The notes: generated from the letters alone by a model not told the origin. A DNA stretch of 64,000 nucleotides from Darksidea phi (GCA_030770425.1 JASJFT010000074.1:124001-188000), one strand, 5' to 3'; positions 44,563-58,814 are shown, numbered from the stretch's first letter. Program-made: numbers and translations.

Positions 44563-47079
44563 CTACTCTTCACTGCCGGACTTCTCGAGTTCCGCCAACA
44601 TTTCCGCCTCCAGCCCATCATCGTAGTCAGAATCGAGGTCGGGGCCTTGACCCTGCGGATTGAACATCTTTCCATCTTCCTCCCCGTGCTCTTCTTCGGG
44701 GCCGGTAGTCTCTGGACTAGGGAGGCCAGACGACTTCTCTGCATTCACAACGGTATTGAGTGACGTGACTCGTTCCATGGTGCGTCTCTTTCTCCTTTGT
44801 AGCCTGGATGCACTGTTGACGCTAGTATCGCTCTCCTCTTCTTCACTATCATCGTTGGATTCCGTTTCCCGTTTCCTCTTCCGTCTGCTAGTGCTATTTG
44901 CCGAATGAACACTCTCCGATTCCGACGCACTCGCATCCTCCGTGCCGTCTGATTCGTTCAAGAAGTCGTCAAGCTCATCACCCATGGATTTCCACTGGTC
45001 GTCGGACATGTCAAGTTGAACCGGGGACTCAACGGGCTCGCCACCATCCTCATCACCTGTGGCGTTGATGCTGTCGTCTTCCATTTCCTCGAATGGAGAG
45101 CCTCCACGATCAGCGTCGTCCATCTCAATGAGATACGGCGTCTCGTCAACGTGTTTCCACTGCGTGCAGCATTGGAACATCCACTCGGCGTTGACAATCT
45201 TAATCTGTGGATAGCGTGCGGCTTTCTTCACCTTGGTGGTCTTCCGATCCGGGTTCGCGATAACGTGAGTAGTGAATTTATTGACATTGAGCGAGATCTC
45301 CGCACCAAAGCTCTTGACCCAGAGAGCGAAATCGGACCTATCTTGGTTAGCATATGATCCTTCAGCTGGACGGGCAGTCACTTACTTCTCAACATCCATG
45401 CCTAGAGGGATAATACCTGAGAATACGATAACGCAGCCGTCAAGAGTTTGGCCTTTGATGCGCGGCATGATTTCTGCGATGTCGGGCACAAATCCATCCC
45501 GAGGTCGCTTCTTGGGGCTTTTCTCACCCTTCAGCTCTGCTACACGACCGCCATGTGGAACGACTCTCGCCTTTCGATATTCATCGTAAAACGTTCGATG
45601 CACCAGTCGCAGGTTCGCTTCTATGACCTCTAGTCCCCGATCATCATCATGTAGGAGACTGTGACGGTGCTTGTGATGCTCAGATGACTGCGAGTGGCCG
45701 TTCTCAATAGGCTCAGTAGTTTCCATTTCTTCCGCCTCTTCGTCCTCCTTGTCGAGCACAAGTTGTTGCTGCAGCAAGGGTCGCTCTGTCTGTTGGGCAA
45801 TGATGACTTTCTCCTGCTCCTTCGCTTGCTCTTCAAGCTTTTCGTGGCTTTCACCAGCACCCATAGCAATCAACTGTTGCTCCAGGTCGTTTGTGGTACC
45901 GTTGGTAGATTCTGCAGGTACGGTCTCAGCGGAACTTGCTGCAACAGAGAGGGTAGCGGAGGCTTCACCTTCAGTGTCTGTTTTTGCCTTGCAGGCGGCA
46001 TCCACGGCCCTGCTCTTCGATACCTGAGTGATCAGTTCCTGCTGTTTGGGTAGAAAACTCGCGTTGATGTCACCAGCACCCGGAAAGAAGTTGAACACGG
46101 GCACGCGGACCAGATTCTCACTATAACCCCATATATCCGCCCTATCGTCTATGATGACAGCCATGTCGGTATTGTTGGGGAAAAGCCGATGTAGACTCTT
46201 GAGTTTGTCCGTGTAGTTCTCGTCGCGGCTCAGGATCCTGTCACCAAAATACTTTCGCTCAGGGTCGATGATCTTGGCCACCTCCTGCGCGTATGCTCTG
46301 GTGGCCATTGTGTATATGTGCATCTCGTACAGCTTGGACATGCGCTCAAAGAAGCCCTCCAGCCCAGGGCGCATTTTAACATAGTACGAATTTGCGGCGA
46401 CATGGGTGACGTTATCGTCGGCGAGCTGGAAGCTCTTCACATCCTTGACTGCGTCATAGTTTGGGTTTTCTGGGTCGTCCTTCCACTCAGCAATTGTGCG
46501 CTCGCAGGTCGTATGGATGACGGTCTGATCGAGGTCGACGATGAGAGAGAGTTTCTTCGCGCTGAGGAGGCGTTTCTTGGAGTCTTCTTCGGCGCGCGAA
46601 GCTTCCTTCTGACTAACGAGTAAGGCGATGTTGTCGTGTGTCATGTTGACGGTGGCGCGTTCCGAGTTCACTTCCTTGGTGAGGTAGTCGACCTCGGTCA
46701 TATCCTTGCCGCAATCGACGCAGAGGCCGCCGAATTGGGTCTCGTGTGTACACGGCTCTTCGATCTCAAGCAGCGCGACTCTGTCCAAACGTCAGTATGA
46801 TGCGTGCACGGATGGCACTGCGACGTACCCGGCACGCTGCACGACGGAACCTTGCTTGACGAACCATTCCTTGATGGCGCCATCGATCGAGGCCTCGAAC
46901 TTGACGGGGAAGCGCTTCTTGACTTCCTTGGTTTCTCCCCACTTGTCGCCCTCCTCTACCGTGGTCTCGTAATAGTAGGTGAACAGCGGATCGGAGCGCC
47001 GGACCTCGTCATCGCGCTTTTTGGCGAGCTCGCCGATGGTGATGGGGTAGTGCAGGCCGGGGGGCGATATGATCTTCAT
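44563..47079 (-). CDS. FCP1: RNA polymerase II C-terminal domain phosphatase FCP1
   Basis: Three exons, 47079-46829, 46780-45386 and 45337-44563, with two 48-bp introns; the product is 806 aa. The N-terminal domain (~1-150) includes the CxxC pair CVDCGKD. The HAD-type catalytic FCPH domain follows, with SLIVDLDQTVIHTT (nucleophile Asp about residue 166) and VIIDDRADIWG. After an acidic Gln-rich linker comes a BRCT domain (VIVFSGIIPLG ... TTHVIANPDRKT ... WMFQCCTQWKHV), then an acidic C-terminus with an NLS-like RRKRKRE and the terminal LAELEKSGSEE. The enzyme removes phosphate from the CTD of Rpb1 and recycles the polymerase after transcription; the acidic end binds TFIIF in yeast. Domain order and length match the family. 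Confidence 0.97.
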
Positions 47080-48000
47080 CCCTTGATGCGCTTCCGCATG
47101 CGAATTGGACGGGCGGGTGCGGTGTCGTGGGCGCGTCGCGATTTGAATCGGCGCATTCGGCGGGCACGTGCGGCGTGTTGGAGCTCGGATGGAGCTTGGG
47201 GCGTGTTCGCGTCAGCGCAGCAACAGCAAGCGAGCTATGGATGCACAGCTAAGAAGCCGCCGGCGCAACGGGTGCAGTGGCAGACTAATTGCAGCGGTTG
47301 CAGCGGGGCAATGGATTGATGGCTGTGGTGCGGGGTCGTGGGTGTGACGGGCAGATGACCAAAGGGGTGCAGGTGTTGCAGGGCGGTATGCGCAAGAGAG
47401 TGAAGGGTGTGTTGCGGCTCAGGCGTTCAATGTTCTATGTTCTCAAAGCGAGCACTGGAGAGGGGCCCACCAGCTTTTGTACGTTGGGGACGAGTGCAGG
47501 GGGGGCGTCTGGCGTCTTGGCACGCATCTCACGTGACTATCTGCTCCCTCTACCGCGCCATCACCAGAACAAAGGGAACGGGGACGGCCTCTGCGCGTGT
47601 GTTTTGTCGAAAACGGCCCAGGGAGGCCGGCGGTCCAACCCTCTTTTATGCTGACGCTCCAGGCAGCTACATCCGGCCGCACCGACGCCAGGCATCAGCC
47701 TGAGCAACTTGCGTCAAAGAACGATGCTGTGCAGTCACTCGAGTCAAAGAGCCATGCTGTGAATCACTCGAGAGTTAAAAACCATGCTGTGCAGTGACTC
47801 GAGTTAAGAACCCTAAACGTCTGAAGCCTCAGTCGTGGCATGCATCGCACCCTCATTCTACCCCAGCGCCCTAGGTATCTAACATGCGGATTACATCATC
47901 ATGCCCATTTTCCCGTCTATGCCCAGAGTATGCAACAACTGCTCCCATAAACTAGTCAAATTCGTAAAGCGCCGGAAAAGGAAATGACACGACAGAGCCC
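47080..48000. other. intergenic with short tandem repeat
   Basis: 0.9 kb between the FCP1 start and the sterol glucosyltransferase stop. It holds the FCP1 promoter and a 30-bp tandem repeat; no gene is seen. Confidence 0.6.
47713..47812. repeat. 30-bp tandem repeat, three copies
   Basis: Units at 47713-47742, 47743-47773 and 47774-47802 share gtcaaaga.ccatgctgtg and a cactcga block, followed by a partial fourth (gttaagaacc). Each contains an XhoI-type ctcgag palindrome. Confidence 0.9.
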
Positions 48001-51000
48001 CTACACTCTCTGCGAAGGCTCGGAGGGACGCTGCGAAGCATTCGCGCCCCTCAACACCATGCTGCCCAAGGCCAAAGACGCGCGGCCCGTCTGTGAGCCA
48101 TCTTGAGGCATGCCTTGTAATGGCTGTGCCTGGAAAGGCTGCATCTCAAATGGCTGTGGCATGTCAATCTCTCCTAGATCATCAACGAGCGTCCAGTCTT
48201 CTTCAAACTCATCGGTATTTTCGTCATCCTTAACGTGTTTGTGGACCTGCGACCGTGCTCGGTCGAGCTCACGATAGATTGTCTGGATAGCAGCTTGCGT
48301 GCCATTTTCCTGAATGTATTAGCATCGTGCATCAGGTGTGCTGATGCCCCAAAAGAAAAGCTTACCTTTCGGATCTTCTGTCCGAGGACTTTGGCTTTGA
48401 CAATCATGCGCTGGCTGTTCGTGACCTCCCACAAAGCACGTGCGAAGATGTGCGTGTTGATTTTCTTTAGCCAGATCCCAACACCAAGTCTTTCGACCCG
48501 ATGGGCAAAGAAGAATTGATCGCCGAAGAATGGCTTGATGATGGTCGGGATACCAGCTCGAAGACTAGCGCCTGTGGTGCCTGACCCGCCATGGTGAACA
48601 GCTGCATCCATCTGCTTGAACAGCCAGTCATGCGGTGCAGATTTGATCTGGAAGATCGCAGGCGGCAGTGCTACTTCTGGCTTGGAGGCATCTTTTGTCT
48701 CCAACCTATCAGACCAGCCTTTGGATAGGACGCAGCGAACGTCTGCCTTGAGCACTGAGTCGACCACAGTCTGTGTTAGAGCTGCAGGATCATCGATCAC
48801 AATAGATCCGAATCCAACATAGACAAGTGGCTTGCGATCCTCGCGGGCTTTCTTGATAAATGCGACCAGGTCTGCCGGCGGTTCGTACGTGTCGGCCTCA
48901 TCCAGGAACCAGTATCCTGTGACTCGGATCCAGTCTGGCCAGTCGAGGGGTGGCGTGACGACCGAAGGACTGAAGTTGTATAGAAACGGTCGAACGTTTG
49001 GTTGCATCTTGGTGAGTGACGTGTTCTGTAGTCCGAGCTCTCGACGACGCCACTTATTCACCTGGCCCGAAATAGCCTTCCAAAAGACACCATCGAACAC
49101 TGTATAGGTCATAAAGTTCCAAGCTCCTCCCATGGATTTTTCGCTGACCCAGAAGGCATGCGGATACGCCCGAGTACGTGACCAAGGCATGGTGAACGCA
49201 CGGAAGTACGGAATCTCCAGAGCTTCGGCAATATGTATGCCTGCCATTGCACTAGGGCTCTCGATGAGCAAATCAGCGCCCTGGCAGGCTTTCCATGCTG
49301 AAGTACAGACGTCGTCAAGCCAGCCACGGAATTTAGAGTTCGCCTCCATTAAGAAGCCAACCGTGAACATGCCTTGTTCCACACATATCCTCATGAGCTC
49401 GGCAGGGTTGCCGTCTACTGGCGCAAAATCGATGCCATGACTCCTCACCCATGGTTCGAATTCGGCGTGGGTTGCTATCCGTGGTTTGTGGCCTTCTTTG
49501 AGCAGGTCCTTGCAAAGAGCTATGTAGGGCTGCACATCGCCTCTGGATCCGATTGTCAAGCAAACAATCGTCAACGGCTCTGACGGCTTGAAGTCCACAA
49601 TCGAGGCCAACGGGTCATCGAAGACTAAAGGTACACGATCGTGGTCAGCAGCGCGGATGACCTCCGTGTCGTCGATAGCCATGTTCGACTTGGTACCTTG
49701 TCGGGCTGCCTGTAGAAAATCATGCTCTGCCTTCGCCGCTTCATCGTCGCTGTCGATGCCGCTTGAAGAGGACTGCTCATCTTCGATATACTTTGTGCTC
49801 TCAAGAATGCGCAAGATCGCAATAGCGCATTCATCTCGATACTCAGCTTTGGAGAACTCAAAAAAGAGCTCTTCGTGTCCCCGGATAACGACAGCAAGGC
49901 CATGGTATCCGAGCCGGAACCCCCTCTCTTTGTTCACATTTTCAATATCTCGCATTGGTAAGATGATCTACGATGATTAGCTACGCGAGCGTTGACTGAA
50001 AGGGCACACACTTTTGTCTTTACCGTGGGCACCAAACTGCGGAAGCAAAAGAAGCGCCCACTGATATAAATCTTCCCATAATTGGGGAGTATTCTCTGGA
50101 GTGAAGCAAAGAAGGAAGATTGCAGCTGCTCGGACTCCGGAAAGGCGAAGTGCTCCCGGAAGTTCTCAGCTGCCTTAGCTGCATCTTCGTCTTCTTCGTA
50201 TCCGTGGATTTGATCGGTAGGTTGCAGCCCGTCGGCGACGTTATAGTGCTTTCGACCACCGGCTAGCATCCCTGAGACTTTCTCGTAGTAGCCCATGGAT
50301 TCTGTCGCGAGAAGATTGCCCATTTTCTTCGATCGGGTTCGTAGGAAACCTGCGAGGCCAGACGCTTTTTGGAGGGGGTAATATGTGAATGATGACCCGG
50401 ATAAGCGGGCATTCGTTTGTTGGCCGTCAATTTCCTCAACGTCAGGTGTGCCAAGAGAAGCGTGAGCTTTCCCTGCGGGGTCTAGGTGTCTTTGTGAAGG
50501 GTGCAGTGGCTTCAAATTCGTCTTCCTTACGCTAGAGGAACGAGTTGTATCCTGTGAATGTCTCGCGAGGCTGTCTGACTTGTCCGACGCAGCAACTCCG
50601 GGTGCGTGAAGTGTTGGTGCGCGAAACACGTCGGATCGGCCTAAAATTTGGCTCGCAGAGGCGTTGCTATCATCCATGGATTGGATTGCAGCGGACGATT
50701 CGGTACCCAAACCTAGAGAAGTCGAGGCCGAGTCGGACGTATCTTGGGGTTTAGGTGACAGGGGCGACCGGTCTCCAGGCCCACTTCTCGAGTGCTTGTC
50801 TTGACGACTGCCGCTGAAGCTGCGCCGAGTTTCATAACTGGGACGCCTCAGCGTGCGACTTGCGTCCATGCTACGGCGCACATCTAGGCTTTTCCGGGCA
50901 ACGTCAAGGCTGGATCGAGAATCGGCGCTCAGGCTCGTCCGAGCCACATATGGCGCAGGTAGTGGTGACAGGGTCGCACGCACGTTCTCCTCAATACGCG

Positions 51001-52594
51001 GGTTAGATGCGATGGGATCCTGAGCGCCTGGTAAACCCAAGACTGTTGGTGTGCTCCCGCTTCCATCACCCTGTTGCTGCGCCGATTGATGATGTTCATT
51101 ATCGTTGATCATGATCCGCAGGACGTTGAGAGCGTCCTGGCCATGGTTGAAGAAGGCAAAGAAGTACTGTCCTCCTGTCAGCCAAAATCCTAGTGAGTAG
51201 TGTACTAAAACTCTACGTACCTCGTCAATCGCGAAAGTCTCGTCATTATCGATTACACGGACCTTGACCGTATCGGCGAAGTCGAGCATCGAACTTTCCT
51301 CTATCTCCAAGATGTTCTTAATCGGAAGTGAGATCTTGACGCTATTGCCTTCATTGTGCGTGCGGAATATGACTTTCTGGATCGAGCGCACCCATTCCTT
51401 CGCACTCACTGCGCTATCGGCCTTGAACTGGTATCTTCTCTGATCAGTTGTAACCATAAAGGTTGTCTCGTCCTTGTTCTTGTCCTTTGACTCCAGCACC
51501 TCGGCAGATATCGCGTATTGTAGATTGATGCGATTCCGGGGGAAGTACAGCTCGGCAGGATTGGTGTAGTACGAAAGCACGTCGCCTCTCAACACAAACC
51601 AGTACCGGCTGTACTTTGACCGCCCACGCTTGGAGAGATATCCGGTCTTGCTGACATCGTGCTTTAGAGCATTAGCTGTGGCCTAGGACTCTAGCTGAAG
51701 CGTCCTACATGTTTTCTTGGTATGTACGCGTAGAAGCAGATGTGCTTTTGCGTGATATACATATAGCCTTGGAGCAGAATGCTTTGGAGTAGCCAACATG
51801 GGTATTCTATGCAAGTTAGACCAGCTCTGCTCCTTATTTCCACGCGGCATACCTGAGATGACATCCTCGACAGCCCCAAACTCGAATATCTCCTGCAGGC
51901 GTTTGGCGAGAGTGATGGATTCCTTTCCCCTTGGTACGCCGGCATTACTTTCATGTCTACTCTTGCGGTCAGACCCTCGCCGCTTCTCAATGTGTATTTC
52001 TTCGCCTGGGATGGCCTTCGACTTGTGCTGCAATCGCGGTTCATTCGTCGACCCTGTAGGGGTGTCTTCGGCTGGTCGAGGCGGCAAGAACTGTGAGGAT
52101 GACATCTGGTTTGTAGTAAGGGCCTCCGACTTGGCTTCCTTCCTGTTTGAAATTTTCAGTTTCGGAAGGGACCGCAGTAGCTTGTGGTCCGACAGCGCTC
52201 TTCGGTGCTTGCTCTTGGGCCCTTTGCTATGCTCCGCGTCTTCCGGTAGGCTGTGGAAGTCGTGAACAGAGCTCAGCCGACTCAACCGCGCAGCTCCATC
52301 TAGGCTGTGTAACTGTGTATTCAGACCTTTGACCTCGTCGTCGCTATCCGCAGAGTCCTCCTCCACCATGGTACCCAGGTCTGTTTGCGACTGCTGTCCG
52401 GCCCGAGCAATCATGGAGAATATGGACTGGTTCATCGACATAGCATTGTTCCGCTTCGGCGCCGTGACATCCTCATCTGCATCGGCTCCATCCTTGAAGC
52501 GCTCTGGGATGTCTAGCGACACCCGCCGTGACTCACGCCGTTTCTTGGTCAACTTACGGCCAGGCCGCTCCCCGGCTCGCTCTTCAGAGGGCAT
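48001..52594 (-). CDS. ATG26: sterol 3-beta-glucosyltransferase, ATG26/UGT51-like
   Basis: Six exons (52594-51853, 51806-51709, 51661-51221, 51166-50012, 49967-48366, 48309-48001) give 1448 aa. The first ~240 residues are disordered and basic. Domain order is the family's: a GRAM domain ([30 protein letters not shown]), a PH domain ([26 protein letters not shown]), a long Ser-rich linker, a second GRAM ([23 protein letters not shown]), and a UDP-glycosyltransferase from about residue 943 ([19 protein letters not shown]). The donor site [15 protein letters not shown] is present. It glucosylates ergosterol at membranes; in some yeasts and plant pathogens the protein is needed for pexophagy, in others only for sterol glucoside synthesis. 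Intron 51220-51167 is 54 nt without a stop, so retention would keep frame. The 44-bp intron at 50011-49968 is the shortest here. Confidence 0.96.
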
Positions 52595-53356
52595 GTTATG
52601 TGCGGTTTGTTGTCGCCGTTACTCAAGGTAGAGGTGCGCGGCGGTACTCGAGACAAGAGCGGGAAGCTTAGGCGACGTAGGGCTCCGGCGTTTGAAGACT
52701 ATCGGGCGTATGTGTACTGCTGTAAACTTCTCTGGCGTGCGAATAGTCAGTATGACTGCTGCGCAGGTAGAAGAACGCATCCGTTACATATTGACTGTGG
52801 GTTGATGACTGACAGACAAGATCCCGCATGCACGATGAACGTGCAGGTGGTGCAACATTCTAGCCAGCGAATCAGATCGACATCAGCAGGCACCACCACA
52901 TCAAGATAAGCTCGAGGGTGCAGGCAGCAGGACTGCACAGCCTTCATCTCGACAACCCCACGAGAGGCCGCCTACTATATACAAATGCATAGACGATCCC
53001 GCCAATTTGCTCTTAACGGCTCTAGGCGATGGATGAACAATCGAAGCTTGCACACGTCATCTGGTGATATCGATAACGGCTCAACAGGCCGCCCTGGTCA
53101 TAGGGCTGCTGTTTAGCGTCACGGGCAGGAGTGATCAAGGTGAACACCCAAGTCTTTCGCAGAAGCTCAGTTTGGCTATTTGTACATGACCCAGTCCCAG
53201 TAACCTAACAAAATAAGAGATAGCCGAGGTGTGTTAGAACCTGTTGTCTTAGGCTTGAGGTCGCGGCCATCTTGGACATGACGAGGCAACTTGTCCCACA
53301 CAGTTCCATACAGACCCCAATATGCTGTTCTCAATATGTCCCTTCGCAACTTAAGC
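52595..53356. other. intergenic, no gene seen
   Basis: 0.76 kb between the sterol glucosyltransferase start and the PEP4 stop. It contains short ORFs only; it should include the promoter of the former. Confidence 0.6.
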
Positions 53357-54727
<1,371 letters not shown>

Positions 54728-55074
54728 GACGATAATGAGAAGGCAGCGGCGCCGAAGCAATGGAATAGACGAGGAATGCAAAGACGACGATGGGTCGGGC
54801 GTGGTGATGGAGATGGAGTGAATGGAGCCTGTGAGGAGTCGAGCTTGAGAGCTGCGGGAGGCTGGGGCATCGCCGAGTGGCGGATGACGAACGAACGCTG
54901 CCGCCTGGCCACCTGTGGCACGTGCGTGTAACCAAGGATACCGCCAACGTATACGGACTAGTGAAACGCTTCGTCCGAACACGGCTTAGACGTGAAACCG
55001 GCGCGAGGAGATAACTATTGCTAGGTTCATCACGTGGATGTGCTAAGTTGTTTCGGCTTGCGCACGCTATATCA
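54728..55074. promoter_or_regulatory. PEP4 upstream region
   Basis: 347 bp between the PEP4 start and the stop of the EI24-like gene on the same strand. It must contain the PEP4 promoter; no clear motif is assigned. Confidence 0.5.
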
Positions 55075-56030
55075 TCATACACTATCTTCGACAGGCTCGT
55101 CTGTGTATCTAGGCCTTCGGTCGCTTTGGTTCTCTTGCTGCCGTCGTTGGGTTTCCAGATCAGCAGCCCAGAGCGCAGAACTCGCCGCAGCGGTCATGAG
55201 GAAGAACATGCTCAGCACGGGGATGAGCTGAAGGAACAGATAGACGGTGCCATACCTATGCAAACCATTAGCCTGACCTCGCACTAAAGGGAAAGGGAAC
55301 TCACCAAGTGTACTCCCACCTCTTCTTCCTAATATACGCGTTCCTCTGCTTCTTATCGAAACCCCGCAGCGTGAAATATCTCCAGTGCTGCAATGGGCCA
55401 GCACGATAGCCGGTGAGTAGGAGGAACAAAGGTACGCCGACATAGGGGACGAAGTTGAGCGGTAGCAGGATAATGAACTCGGCGATCTGTCGGAACGAAA
55501 ATGGCCCGTACACCGAAGACCGCGTAGGCTTACCCAGTCGTCGCAGAGGGTTGTTCAGCGAGTCCTCAGAGACGGGGCGAAATGGGCGGATCAAGTCCTC
55601 GTAGCCCTTGTGAACGAGCACGGCATCGAAGACATCAACTTGGGACTCATCCACCAGGAACGATTCGAAGAGTATTGCCACCACAGCAGCTCCTTCCCCC
55701 AGCACCAAAAATATTCCGTTCACCCAGGCGCTGCCCGTCTTGTGGAAGAGAGCCAAGAAAGCGACTTGCGGTAGAAACGTCCAGAAGAACAGATTCAGCA
55801 GCACGAAGGCGCTGAGGAGGACGGCAGGTATAAGCCGGGCTCGCAGCAATGGGTAGAGGTACGGGTGTCCAAGGAAGAAAATGACGCCCTGTTGCCTGTG
55901 GTCAGAAACAGTACGACACGGATGTTGTGTATACCCTTAGTACCTTGAGCGGATAGATGCTGGCGATCGTGTTATCCCATATTGGATAGATCAAGACCCG
56001 TTTCAGGGGATCTAACGCACGGTGCGACAT
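55075..56030 (-). CDS. EI24/RRT8-like multi-pass membrane protein
   Basis: Three exons, 56030-55944, 55888-55305 and 55255-55075, give 283 aa. The start MSHRALDPLKRVLIYPIWDN leads into at least four hydrophobic segments (LIPAVLLSAFVLLNLFFWTFLP, FIILLPLNFVPYVGVPLFLLLTGY and LFLQLIPVLSMFFLMTAA among them), with a conserved-looking loop around YEDLIRPFRPVS and a hydrophilic tail. This matches the fungal family of outer spore wall protein RRT8/LDS and EI24-type proteins, known from lipid droplets and the endoplasmic reticulum. Family assignment is from pattern recognition, so moderate. It is divergent from the PLP enzyme gene, with 336 bp between starts. Confidence 0.75.
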
Positions 56031-56366
56031 TTTGGTGGAGGGTTGGCCGATCGAAGGGTAGAGGCGGGCAAAACTTCGGAATCGCCTGCAGAACAGTGAC
56101 GCAAGAGGTGGGCTGGAGCTTGGACCGCCAGCTTACATATGTAGGGAAGCCCAACCTAGCAACCCCATCGATTCCGTCGGGAAACTGTGAATAAATGGTT
56201 CATGGTCCGGAGCTGGCTAACTTGGGACTGCAATGGATTTTGGAAATTGACAAGGACTGCCGGCGCTTATATAGACCAGTATGGCGAAACCGTGACATCG
56301 CGCTCTACGTAGATTTCATCTTGGCTCACTACCTTACCTCTTATCTACGCAAACAATCGTTTCGCC
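56031..56366. promoter_or_regulatory. divergent promoter region, EI24-like / PLP enzyme
   Basis: 336 bp between two outward-reading start codons; it must serve both genes. No recognised binding site is assigned. Confidence 0.55.
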
Positions 56367-57648
56367 ATGTTCTTAAACCCCTTTGCGAGCACATGGCAGT
56401 ACCACGGCCCATGTGCCAACCCTCAAGTCCTGCCTTTCCACCAACGCCTTCCTGACTACAACCAGACCGCACTAGTTCCTCTCCCAAGTCTAGCCAACGA
56501 ACTCGGACTAGGGCACGTTCTTCTCAAAGATGAGTCCAACAGATTTGGCCTACCAGCCTTCAAGATCCTGGGAGCTTCTTGGGTAAGTGAGATGGGAGCT
56601 ACAATACTAAGGAAAAGTCCGTATACTACTCAACCAATTTTACCTGGTAAACCGTACCCAGGCTAGGCCACGGTCCTGTACGCATACAGATCGGTTTCAT
56701 ATTCCATGAGGAACTCTAATAGTCACATGCTAATTGGACTTGTCCACCTCACAGGCAACATACAAAGTCGTCACAGCACAATGCAGCCTCCCCCTCACCT
56801 GTTCTCTTGAAGAACTAGGAGCTTCCGCAAGAGACAAGGGGTTGCGGCTGGTAACCTGCACGGAGGGCAACTGGGGACGCGCCGTTGCAAGAATGGCAAA
56901 GTATCTTGGGATCCCGTCGGTCATCTTCGTGCCCAACTTCATGAGCGGTGCTACACAAGAGAAGATAGCAAGCGAAGGTGCAGAGGTGATTGTCGTGGAC
57001 GGCGACTATGACCATTCGATTTCCGAAGCAAGAAAAGAGGCGGAGAAAGAGAGCAGGCTGCTAGTCATGGACGTATCCTGGCCAGGCTACGAACAGATAC
57101 CTCAATGGGTCGTGGAAGGCTACACAACCATGCTCACCGAAACCGATGCCCAACTCCACAACCTCTCCCTTCCATCCGTCACCCACGCTATTGCCTCCGT
57201 AGGCGTAGGATCCTGGGCCCAAGCAGTAACGCAGCACTACAAATCCTCCACCATCCTACAACCTGCCTCGGTCATCACCGTAGAACCGTACGCCGCAGCG
57301 TCCCTCAAAGCCAGTCTCGAGGCTGGCGAAATCATTTCGATTCCGACGGGCCATACAATTATGGACGGGATGAACTGTGGGACAGTGTCGTATACGACTT
57401 GGCCGGTGTTGAAGGATGGCGTAGACGCGAGCGTTCAGGTAACCGATGTTGAAGCACATCAGGATTTGCAGTACCTACACAAGCAAGGCGTGAAAACCGG
57501 CCCTTGTGGTGCGGCGCCGTTGAGTGCGTTGAGGAGACTGGTCAAGGAGGGAAAACTCAGGTTGGGGAAGGAGAGTGTTGTCGTCTTGTTTAGTACAGAA
57601 GGAACAAGAGACTATGTTGTCCCTGATAAGGGACAGGTTGAAACATGA
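56367..57648 (+). CDS. PLP-dependent diaminopropionate ammonia-lyase-like enzyme
   Basis: Two exons, 56367-56582 and 56755-57648, with a 172-bp intron at phase 0; the product is 369 aa. It is a fold-type II PLP enzyme. The Schiff-base Lys is in GLPAFKILGASW (about Lys66), and TCTEGNWGRAVARMAKYLG is the Asn-containing loop before the glycine-rich phosphate site. C-terminal GPCGAAPLSALRRL and VVLFSTEGTRDY complete the cofactor pocket. The FGLPAFKxLGA signature is that of diaminopropionate ammonia-lyase, which splits 2,3-diaminopropionate to pyruvate and ammonia. Threonine or serine dehydratase-type activity is an alternative. Such genes are common in bacteria and patchy in fungi. No mitochondrial target peptide is obvious. 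Confidence 0.88.
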
Positions 57649-57922
57649 CCTGGGCATTGGCCTTTATTGGTAGAGAATGTCAAGAGGATACGGATAAGGG
57701 ACAGCAAACGAAGCCGGGGATATCCTTTCGAAGAGTATGTTATTAGTTGTGAGGGCCATAGATCCCTTCATGCCGATCCATCATGCCAGATCAACGCCGC
57801 CTCACTCCAATGCCAGTCAGCCGTTTTGACTCCAAGCGGTCATGAATGTATCGTACAGCTCTCTGCACTGTTATTGCGCACTGTCTTGCCTGCTTCCCAC
57901 TGCCGTACGCCCTCCTCAGATC

Positions 57923-58814
57923 TTAGACAATCGTCTCTAGCTCCCGTGCATAACCCAGGGCATTCTCAATAACCTGGTCGCTTGTCACCATTATATCCCT
58001 GCTCTGATACTCATCATCCTGTGCTGGGAAGTATATCCGTCCATCCTTGACCACCCAGCCAGACTCCTGCGCGAACTTGACAACACTGCCTTCTGAGTCG
58101 AGGAAGAGGAGGGACTTCGCGTCCGAAATGGGGATCGAAGGGTATGCTTTCTCGCTGCAGGACGCGATCTCTTTGCGGATGGTACCGATGAGGACCTGGA
58201 TTTGAATGTTACCATGAGGTCCCAGGTTGGTGTGTATGGTTAATGTTAGATGATAATGAGCGACGTACCTCCGAGAACAGCCCAAATTCCTCACTGGGCA
58301 CCCTCTCACTCTTCGTCTCCCCCCAGACTCTATCGTAACTCCCCTCCATGAGGGCCCTCTCAAGCCTGATCGGATACTGCACAAACGCATCCTCCTCCAA
58401 GCCTTTCCCGCTCTGCGCCGCCGCCACCTCTAACGTTTCTAGCAACGTATGGAACCCCGCATAGTCGCCATCGCTCAACAGCAACAATAGATACAGGCCC
58501 GTGATCTTGCTCGCATTGCTGCCCTCCTTTGATAATAACTTTCCGGGGAGTGCGTAGAAGGGCTGCAGTTGCTGGAAGTAGCGTGTGAATGATACTGGGT
58601 CCTTTAGGCGGATCGAGTGCAGGGCGCCTAGTTCAAGGGTTTCACGGGCAAGAAGAAGCGATTTCCGGGGTGTGGATTCGGTGGGAATAAGAGCGTTGAG
58701 GCCGAGAAGGGCGACTTTGGCGCGGGAAAGGAGGGTTGTGGATTGTTGGTATTTGTGTGACTGGAGGGCTTGGTGGAGCTGCTTGAGCACGTCTTGGAGC
58801 TCTTTCTCAGCCAT
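57923..58814 (-). CDS. RPN12: 26S proteasome regulatory subunit RPN12
   Basis: Two exons, 58814-58269 and 58195-57923, with a 73-bp intron; 272 aa, matching the family's ~270. The start MAEKELQDVLKQLH has a strong Kozak context (CCGCCATGG). The N-terminal helical repeats are followed by the CSN8/PSMD8/eIF3K-type PCI segment (KEIASCSEKAYPSIPISDAKSLLFLDSEG), which is diagnostic. RPN12 is a lid subunit that drives final assembly of the 19S particle. The frame stays open upstream to about 59075, including ATGs, but that segment is Pro/Thr-rich and unlike the family, so it is treated as leader. Confidence 0.95.
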
